Assembly (NCBI RefSeq): GCF_017591425.1 | Contig: NW_024467121.1 | Span: 16,194,707 to 16,258,706 of the forward strand | DNA length: 64,000 nucleotides | Direction of reading: 5' to 3' | Source: Ochotona curzoniae | Lineage: Eukaryota > Chordata > Mammalia > Lagomorpha > Ochotonidae | Part shown: positions 57,078-64,000 of the stretch, in pieces | Layout of the letters: every line of letters begins with the position of its first letter | How positions within the stretch are numbered: position 1 is the stretch's first letter | The notes under the pieces: generated by a model | Told to the model about the DNA's origin: nothing | Seen by the model: only the letters and a program-made list of their open reading frames with translations | The model's database searches: none | Translations under genes and position numbers: made by a program

Positions 57078-58080
57078 TTATGATATAGTTCCATAGGCTC
57101 CTGGGATTTCCCTTATCCACTTCCCAATTCACCTCCCAACTGAGTTTCCCTATATCATTACTATAGTATAGTTCTTCCTATACATAATCATATGTCCATC
57201 ATTGTGGGCATGGCAGTGACAGAAGTGTCCAGGATCCTATTATCAAAATATAGTAAACAGTTTCATTGGGAGTCCATCTTCATCCGGAAGTACAGAAGCC
57301 TACTGCATTGTATCCTCACATCTGGATACGATAATCTCCATCACACAGTTATGATACATTCCTTTAAATGAAATGCCACATTACATAATCAACAAGAAGA
57401 AAAATAGAATTGTGCTATGCCATGAAGTTAAATAACATGCTACAAGATATGATAGTCTCCATTACACAGCTACTACACATCCCCTTAAATGAAAAGCCAC
57501 AAAACAAATCAACAACAGGAATGGGGAAAAAAAGAAATTGACAGCACCATGAAGTTAAATAACATGCTACTGAATGATTATTGTGTCGCTGAAGAAATGA
57601 AAATCAAGAACCTTCTTGAAGGAAATGATGTTACTGTATGATCTATGAGTCATTGAAGAATGTGAACAGAAGAAAGTATTTTAAAGAGATGCAACTAACC
57701 AAAAAAAAAAAAAAATCCAGTAGATACAGTTTCTGCTGACCTTTGCTGGTGAAATGTTTCCTGTATGCAACAAATAGATGGGCAGTTCTTTGTCTGGGTT
57801 CACCTCCTAAGCTCCCAGTGAAAGTCCCTTCCCACCTGGTTGCTGGTGGAGTTCAGATCTCTGTTTGCTGAGTGCCGCTGGAGTATTGGTCACTGCAACA
57901 TCACACTGTTGTTTTTGCTGCTTTCCTGTGTCTGTCAGTCTCCAGGTAGCCCTCTGCTGTTATTCTGTCCTCTCCTATTTCCTGGAATGTGTCCTCTCTG
58001 CTTCATACCGGTTAATGTTTCTCCATCCGTTTAAACATGCCCTTACCCTATTCCACCACCTTGATTCTGCCTAATTGCAG
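57047..58080 (-). mobile_element. A-tailed lagomorph repeat (probable L1 3'-UTR type), minus, copy B
   Basis: The (ATT)n/(ATC)n at 57047-57077 is a reversed A-rich tail. 'tatgatatagttccataggc', 'gtatagttcttcctatacat' and 'cagtttcattgggagtccat' match copy A at 45706. The copy contains a tandem duplication (57321-57443 and 57444-57570) and then 'ctactgaatgattattgtgt' with 'cgctgaagaaatgaaaat', which resembles the L1 ORF2 text at 44548. The GC-richer part (57770-58080) is probably the same element. Confidence 0.6.
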
Positions 58081-58387
58081 AAAAATTAAAAATCACTAAT
58101 ATAAAAGGTAAAGAAATGATTAATGTATTTCCTTTCATTCCATATAAAATATATTTCCTTCCATATATTTCATTCACTTCCTGATGGTTTTAAAGGAAAA
58201 TTAATGAAGGATATAATATACAAAACTGTAAATTTGTCATTGATTTAAAATTATTTTTATATTACTTTCTGTGTTTTTGGAGTGAACTGATTTGTATGAC
58301 TGGAGTTGCTACAATGGTTTATGAATCTATTTTGTATTTTATGTCACAGAAGATTTGAGTGCTTCTTCGGCCTTTTCTTCAGTTAAA
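58081..58387. other. Unassigned AT-rich DNA
   Basis: No repeat or gene recognised. Confidence 0.4.
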
Positions 58388-58638
58388 AATAGTAATTATT
58401 TTCAATTAAAGAAAGAGAGAGATTGAGAGTCTTTCATCTTCTGGTTCACTTTCTAAATGCTTGCAGTAGCCACGCCTGAAGAGCCTGCCACATGGGTGGC
58501 AGGACCTGGGCTTCACGTGTTTACTCACACAAAACAGATTAGCAGGAAACTAAGCCACGAGTGGAACTAGACACTCACTCCAATATGGACTGCAGGTCAC
58601 CCTGGCAGTGACTTAACCACCGACGAATGTCTGTACCA
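58388..58638 (-). mobile_element. Old lagomorph C-type SINE, minus
   Basis: 'gaaagagagagattgagagt', 'ctttcatcttctggttcact', 'gcctgccacatgggtggcag', 'agtggaactagacactcact'. Strongly diverged with central losses. Confidence 0.65.
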
Positions 58639-60249
58639 CATTATTTCTCTATGTATGGTTTTGTCAATGAGGTTTTGTAGGTTTCCTAAAGCAAGCATTC
58701 ACAGTAAACAATCAGCCCTCGTGTCTCCAGTGAATGCAATAATTTTTATATAATATCTGGAGAAAACCAGATCATTATGAAACTTATTTCCTGGAGGTAA
58801 TTACAGGCAAATAAATTACAGTTCCATTCATGGCCAAGGCCACCTTGTTAGCATTTGATTAAATGCTTCAATAAGTTTTCCATGGCAATGTGTTTCAAAG
58901 GAGGTAGCTACAAATAGCAGTTGCACATCTATTGTTAATGTGTTATTAAATCGATATAGAAAAGCAATATTGATGCAATAACCCTCATTCATGCATTCTC
59001 TCTCAATAGAAAGTTTATAAGAAATTAAGAGTTAGCTGACATTTCAAAGCTGACTAATTTAGTATTAATTGTGAACTCTTTAATATGTCAAAGCCAATTT
59101 TTGTTTAATTCCGAATTACATTTTTCAAAATTAGTTGGAGTTCACCTCCCCACCAGTGAGTTATATTTATTCTCTTTATACAAAATGTTAAAGTCCCTAA
59201 TCTAGCTTTTTAAATGAGTACAATTAAAGCCTTCATCAGAAGAAATGAAATTTGCATAAACATACATGCCTTAATAGCCTTTAGTATTGCAACAGAAATT
59301 ACTCTGCTTCTTGATGTACTCATTCTGCAGCACAATTATTACCTTGTTCTAATGTCTTTATAACCGGATGCTTGTTATTTATCTTTTATTGAAGTTTATT
59401 TTGTTTGTGAGCAATGTATTTTAGCATTATTCAATAATTTATTTCAAATTTGTATTAATTATGGAATTTAATTCTTGCATCTATTTAGAGAGCATGGCAA
59501 AGTTGAACAGTAAAACTCACTCAAATTAATGTGGCTGCACTAAACTAAGCCAATTTCCAAATGCCAGAAGAAACTTCTAGTTTTTTTCTCAGTGTTTACC
59601 TTTTTAGTTAACATATTTGATATTTATGCCATTGCAATTCTGGTGAAGGAGATTAAGGCATATTGGGAAGTACTTTGGTCATTCATGATTCATTCTCTCT
59701 GTGTCTTCATGGTTGACATTATGAAGTCTTAATTATGTTTGTTCATGTGAAGAAAATAGCTCTAACCATCCATATGAGAAAATAGTTTCTTGGAACAAAC
59801 ACCCACTTACCCTTTATGTCGTAGCATTGAAAGGTTCATCTGACTTACACTGAAAACAAATTTCCATACATTTTCCTCAATTTTGCATCAATACCTGCCT
59901 CAACCGTATATTTTAGGCACCCTTACTAAGCAACCAAATGTTATAATACTAGAGCAGGAGTTACAGTCAGGAGCTACTTTTATATTTCATCCACAGTAAC
60001 TTCCACCTCTCTCTTTAGGTTCTAGGTTACTTTTGACAATAAGCAATTGCAGCCTGAAAAGTTGCATTTTTTTTTAATTTTTCTGCTAGCATAGGGGTAT
60101 CTGTGTAATGGTATACTTGCTTTCTTTAATGGGACAAGGCAACAATATAAAGCACAAGGACATTCCAAGAGAATGATGAAGATGCATCTCCCAAAAAGGA
60201 TGCTTGTAACACCTTCATCAAATAAGCATATTATGAGATTGGATACCGT
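58639..60249. other. Unassigned, repeat-free AT-rich DNA
   Basis: No transposable element recognised over 1.6 kb. 58740-59560 is dense in 'taatta', 'attaat' and 'caattatt' words of the kind bound by homeodomain proteins and is a candidate conserved noncoding block. Confidence 0.4.
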
Positions 60250-60413
60250 TGTGGCGGCTGGTGTGAAATCCAGAACCTGAGGCAGATATGAGGCTGAAGG
60301 ACGAGCAAAAGACGCTGCCAGGGGGCGGAGATCCCAAGGAGGAAGAGGAGGAATAGGAGGAATTATTGGATCCCCTCACCACGGTGAGAGAGCAATGCGA
60401 GCAGTTGGAGAAA
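60250..60413 (+). pseudogene. UQCRH: Truncated processed pseudogene of UQCRH (complex III hinge protein)
   Basis: Copy of the start of the UQCRH mRNA; the parent gene encodes the acidic hinge subunit of mitochondrial complex III, which helps cytochrome c1 meet cytochrome c. From the ATG at 60288, translation gives 'DEQKTL', 'GDPKEEEEE', a stop at 60354-60356 inside the Glu run, then 'EELLDPLTTVREQCEQLEK', where the family has EELVDPLTTVREQCEQLEK. Similarity ends abruptly at 60413 with another stop; the Cys-rich helical-hairpin part is missing. About 38 bases before the ATG look like 5' UTR. The GC-rich block stands out from its AT-rich surroundings. The break and the stop exclude function. 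Confidence 0.88.
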
Positions 60414-60416
60414 TAA

Positions 60417-60699
60417 TCACATTATAAACCAGTGTTTCCTGAACAAATGCAATGATATATGAAAATATAAAATGTACTTTAGAAGGCAACACAGCATCAC
60501 ATCGTTTAGACTTTATAATAAAATTGTTGCAAACTCAGTTTCTATTGCTGCCATCCTTCCTAAATTATAGTCCATAAAAAAAAAATCAGAAGATTGACAA
60601 ACTGTTGAAAGGACTATTGGGGAAATACGGAATTTCTTGGGAGGAGGAATCTTTCAGATTATTGAAAATAGTAATAATTTTAAAGGTGTACTATTTTCA
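60417..60699. other. Unassigned DNA
   Basis: No match to the rest of UQCRH is visible and no repeat is recognised. An 80-codon plus frame at 60605-60847 runs into the next SINE and is not a gene. Confidence 0.4.
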
Positions 60700-60980
60700 A
60701 ATTAGATACATATATTTAATTGTGAGAGAGAAAGAGAAAGAGAGAGAGAGAGATTTTGCATTTGCCAGTTCTCCAAAATGGCCACAACAGCCAGACCTGC
60801 ATCAGGTCAAAGCCAGGAGCCAGAAATTGCATCTCACACAAGGGTAGCAAGAGCCCAAACACTGGGGCATCTTCTGCATTCCTTAGATAAAAGGTTTGGA
60901 AACAGAGTAACTGGGACTACAATCAGCACAGGAATGTGGGTGGCAGGCATTTCAAGCACTGGTTGAGTCTGTAGTGCCAC
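60700..60980 (-). mobile_element. Old lagomorph C-type SINE, minus
   Basis: 'gagagagaaagagaaagaga', 'aaaatggccacaacagccag', 'ggtcaaagccaggagccaga', 'ggggcatcttctgcattcct'. Diverged. Confidence 0.8.
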
Positions 60981-61519
60981 AGTGTGTGTTCCCCTTGGTA
61001 ATCACTGTACGCAAATCTATAGAAGCTATTGGTAAACTATCTCTACAACAGACAATTACATTGTTTCTATTTTATGCTAATATTTAAATATTCAAAATAT
61101 TCAATTCAAAATTATTGGTGCTTACCCTAACTTTCCATCTTTGATTAGGAAGAAAGAAATGCATCATAATATAGGTATTGTGAATTCATCAAAAAATCTC
61201 TAAATGGAACAGAATCCAATCACAAACTGGTATTTTGAGTTGAGGCTAATGGAATCATCTCTTAATAGGTTAGACCAAATTAAATAGTGTAATTTAACGT
61301 TTGGTTCTCTATTTCCACATTCTTCTCAATTAGTGACATTCATGATTTGAAATAATTTTGAATGCACAAAACACTCCTCGTTCTACACCTACCTTTTAGA
61401 TAAATGTTCTCATCAATGGTGATAACATGGTTTAATCAGAATAAATTTGGAATTAGTTGAGACAGCTGGTATGTATATAGGATTTCTGTTGTAACAGTAG
61501 GGTTATAAAACACGCTACA
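60981..61519. other. Unassigned AT-rich DNA
   Basis: No repeat or gene recognised. Confidence 0.4.
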
Positions 61520-61848
61520 GGGGTCAACATGGTGGTGCAGCAGGCACATCCTTATCCCTGTAGCACTGACTTTACATTTTGGGCACCGATTCATGTCCCA
61601 AATGCTCCACTTCCTATCTTGCTTCCTTTTTATGGAGTGAGAAACCAGCAAAGGATGTCCCAAATCCTTGGGATCCTGAACTCATGTGGGAGATCCATAA
61701 GAAGATCCTGGATCCCAGCTTTGAATATGCTCAGCTCTGGTCTTCCTGGCAATTTGGGCAGCAAAAAACAGATGAAAGGTTTTTTGTCTCTATCTCTCCG
61801 TATCCCTTTGTCAAATTTGTCTTTCAAATAAAAGACAATAAAGCTAAT
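61520..61848 (+). mobile_element. Lagomorph C-type SINE, plus
   Basis: 'ggggtcaacatggtggtgca', 'tcatgtcccaaatgctccac', 'ttgggatcctgaactcatgt', 'gatcctggatcccagctttg', 'ctctatctctccgtatccct' and an A-rich tail. Frames of 90, 100, 75 and 65 codons within it are artefacts. Confidence 0.85.
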
Positions 61849-61904
61849 TAAAATATGCTAATACTCAAAATAATACATTTGTTTGGTATACATTTATTTC
61901 TTTG

Positions 61905-62208
61905 CTTTTAAAGGTTTATTTATTTTTGAAAGGTATAATGAAAAAGGAATTAGAGATAGAGAAAGAGATCTCCCTTAGCAGTTGCAGTGGCTGAGGCCAG
62001 GCCAAGCTAAAGTCAGGAGACTGGAACTCCATTTGGGTCTCCCATATCTGTGGCAAAGGCCCAAGTATTTGGGCCATTTTTCATTGTTTTTCCCAGGGTC
62101 ATTAACAAACAGCTAGAGCAGAAGTGGTGCAACCAGGGTGGGAACTGCACTCACATGATATCATTGAACCAAAGATGGTAGCTTACTGCATTTCCCCAAA
62201 TGCCAGCA
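61905..62208 (-). mobile_element. Lagomorph C-type SINE, minus
   Basis: 'aaaggtttatttatttttga', 'gatctcccttagcagttgca', 'gggtctcccatatctgtggc', 'tttccccaaatgccagc'. Tail-to-tail with the preceding SINE and abutting the next. Confidence 0.85.
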
Positions 62209-62211
62209 TTA

Positions 62212-62497
62212 TTTCTTAAAAGACATGAAGACAGAGAGAGCTTCCATCTGCTGATTGATTCCTTAAATGAGCACAAAAGTGAGTGGTTGAATAGGCCAAG
62301 GTTATGCACTTAGAACTCAGTTTGCGTCTCCTCTATGGGAGCACGGGTCTGGTACATGGGTGACAAGCATCCAAGTGGTCCATCCCAGACTGTGCACTAG
62401 GAAGCATCTGGACCATAAGCAGAGGAGCCAAGGTTTGAAACAGGCACTCAGATAAGAATGCAGGTGTTCTAATTAGCAACTTAATCACCACCCTTGC
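62212..62497 (-). mobile_element. Old lagomorph C-type SINE, minus
   Basis: 'gacatgaagacagagagagc', 'ttccatctgctgattgattc', 'gtctcctctatgggagcacg', 'ctaattagcaacttaatcac'. Confidence 0.75.
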
Positions 62498-62879
62498 ACC
62501 TACCTTGACAAGTTTTGTAAACTGCCTACATCACATAGGATTCTATTCTCCCTCTCTCCTTTACATCCTCAGAATCATTTGTTATTAACTTGCATCCATA
62601 GCTCAGATACAAACTAGGTTCCAAATTGGAATAGATTTACTGCTTAGCCAAATGTAATGACAAGAGAACATACTTATTAGACATTAATATTTCAATATTT
62701 CTCAATTATCAGCCCTTGTTCATTCATACAGACTATACTCCTTACAGAATATGGAAATTTAAAGCCATCAATAAACTTGTTACTGACTCTTAAATTTGTT
62801 ACTGAGTCTTTGCTCTTATATCGCTATCCATCATTCAGTTCCTTGGGAATGCATGGGGAGTGATATTTCTGTCATTTCA
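62498..62879. other. Unassigned DNA
   Basis: No repeat or gene recognised. Confidence 0.4.
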
Positions 62880-63068
62880 AGAACTATGCCAATCTGGAAC
62901 CAGGAGCCAGGAGCCTCTTTTGCATCTCCTTTGTGGATGCAGTGTCCCAGGGCTTGGGGCCATCCCCGATTGCTTTCCAAGGCCACAGACAGGGAGCTGG
63001 ATGGGAAGCGGAGATTGGAACCAGCATTCATATGGGATCCTGGTACATGCAGGGAGAGGACTTATCTG
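62880..63068 (-). mobile_element. SINE, minus, tail missing
   Basis: Starts within the body at 'ctatgccaatctggaaccag', then 'gattgctttccaaggccaca', 'gatgggaagcggagattgga' and 'catatgggatcctggtacat'. The reversed tail is absent, as in the copy at 31507. Frames on both strands are artefacts. Confidence 0.9.
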
Positions 63069-63967
63069 ACCCAATTGCAGTCAAAATTTAATACATGTTC
63101 TCTAAACAAAAAAAAAAAAAATCAAAATCAATTGCCCTTTGTTATTATCTGTCCTCACCTCCTTCTCCCTCTCCATTTTTCTGTTTTTATTCATTGTCAT
63201 TTTATTTGTTGTGTACAATTTTACAAACCATTTTAGTCATTCCAGTAAGGAGTAGGGTAGGAATACACTGAATTGGATATATAGGAAACGTGTCATGTTT
63301 TTGTGTAGAGGAAACTCAGCTGGCCAAGCCCTATAGGTTCAGCAAAAGCTGAAAGTATGGAGTTCCTTGGTCATGATGAAGAGTTAATAAATTTACAAAT
63401 AACAAGGGAAAAAGGATCATAAGAATTAAATCTCTGAGCTTTGTGTCTAAAAACGTCAAATCGGAACTTCATGTCAGATTCATTTCCTTTTTTCTTGTTT
63501 TTGTTTGATTGCTTGTGTTTCATGGTACATTCAAGAAGGTTCCATCATTGGTATAGACTCAATGTTGTATTCCTCCAGATTTACCAGTTGAAACTAACTG
63601 ACAAAGTGAGGTTATTAGAAGGACACTTTAAGAACTGATGAGGGCATGAGAGTGGAGCCCTTATGGAATGAAATTCCTGTTTTTTTTTTTTTCAAAGAAT
63701 CCCAGTGAGCAATCTTGCCCCTTCAACTTCATTATTAAGAAAATCCCAACTTTAATGTTTCCTGCAGACAACCCCTTTACAACAACCTTAAAAGCGAACA
63801 GAAGACTTTCATATGGACCTTTTAGCAGTGTCATCTACAGAGCTGCTTTCAGGCCCCATTCTCTTAATAATTTATATATCTCACTTTAGACCTATTCATG
63901 CTAGGATATGTCTTAATGGAAACAGTATCCAATATGGCACTCTAGTGCTGGAAGGTCATAGCATGTG
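63069..63967. other. Unassigned DNA
   Basis: A poly-A run at about 63107-63121 and a T13 run near 63679; no repeat family or gene recognised. Frames at 63441-63638 and 63668-63889 are unsupported. Confidence 0.4.
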
Positions 63968-64000
63968 TGGAATAATCCGACTGTTTCCCGGATTATTCCA
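63968..64000. other. Perfect 12-bp inverted repeat at the window edge
   Basis: 'tggaataatccg' (63968-63979) and 'cggattattcca' (63989-64000) are exact complements around a 9-nt spacer. The second arm ends on the last base of the window, so the pairing may extend further. Confidence 0.85.

Overview
This window reads as nuclear genomic DNA of a placental mammal, most likely a lagomorph and probably a pika (Ochotona). The main evidence is about 40 copies, in both orientations and of all ages, of one tRNA-derived SINE of the lagomorph C-SINE type: an A box and B box at the head, a 'gatcccatatgggcgccgg' core, and a tail reading 'gaagatcttcctctctgtctctcc' then A-rich. The youngest copy (10130-10460) has perfect 16-bp target-site duplications and intact CpGs. 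LINE-1 pieces, MaLR/MLT-type LTRs, a Tigger fragment, MIR/L2 scraps and simple repeats fill in the rest. All family names come from remembered consensus patterns; no database search was run.

I found no intact protein-coding gene, no convincing exon, and no functional tRNA, rRNA or known ncRNA gene. Nearly all ATG-stop frames lie in SINEs, LINEs or low-complexity DNA, or are short AT-rich chance frames. The window is best read as intergenic or deep-intronic DNA. Two processed-pseudogene remnants stand out: a decayed SET copy (41600-42385, minus) and a truncated UQCRH copy (60250-60413, plus).

Layout: 0-5 kb, mostly unassigned AT-rich DNA with an old SINE, an LTR piece and a possible L1 ORF2 piece. 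5-11.4 kb, nested repeats: an MLT-like LTR split by a SINE, an antisense MaLR LTR, an L1 3' end split by a SINE, and a second L1 3' end split by the youngest SINE. 11.4-16 kb, mostly unassigned, with a strong 55-nt hairpin beside a (TG)n tract. 16-21 kb, layered LINEs: antisense L1, then a younger lagomorph L1 whose 5' UTR is joined directly to mid-ORF2, then another antisense L1. 21-29 kb, mostly unassigned, with a 13-bp minisatellite and a candidate TA-flanked MITE. 30-32.3 kb, a half-L1 (HAL1-like) element invaded by two SINE halves. 32-41.6 kb, scattered SINEs and LTRs. 41.6-49.5 kb, the SET pseudogene, a two-part L1, an A-tailed lagomorph repeat, a long antisense L1, a Tigger end and an LTR. 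50-64 kb, SINEs, a probable ERV LTR, an MLT1-like LTR, the second A-tailed repeat, the UQCRH remnant and a SINE cluster, ending at a perfect 12-bp inverted repeat.

No genes here work together. The biology visible is retrotransposition: L1-type machinery acting on its own RNA, SINE RNAs and cellular mRNAs, followed by decay. The points most worth a second look are the L1 5'UTR/ORF2 junction (possibly a spliced-RNA insertion), the ORF2-less HAL1-like element, a 30-bp module that is inverted between two copies of one repeat family, the hairpin at 12.67 kb, a CTCF-like site at 54.07 kb, and several repeat-free blocks that look like conserved noncoding elements.
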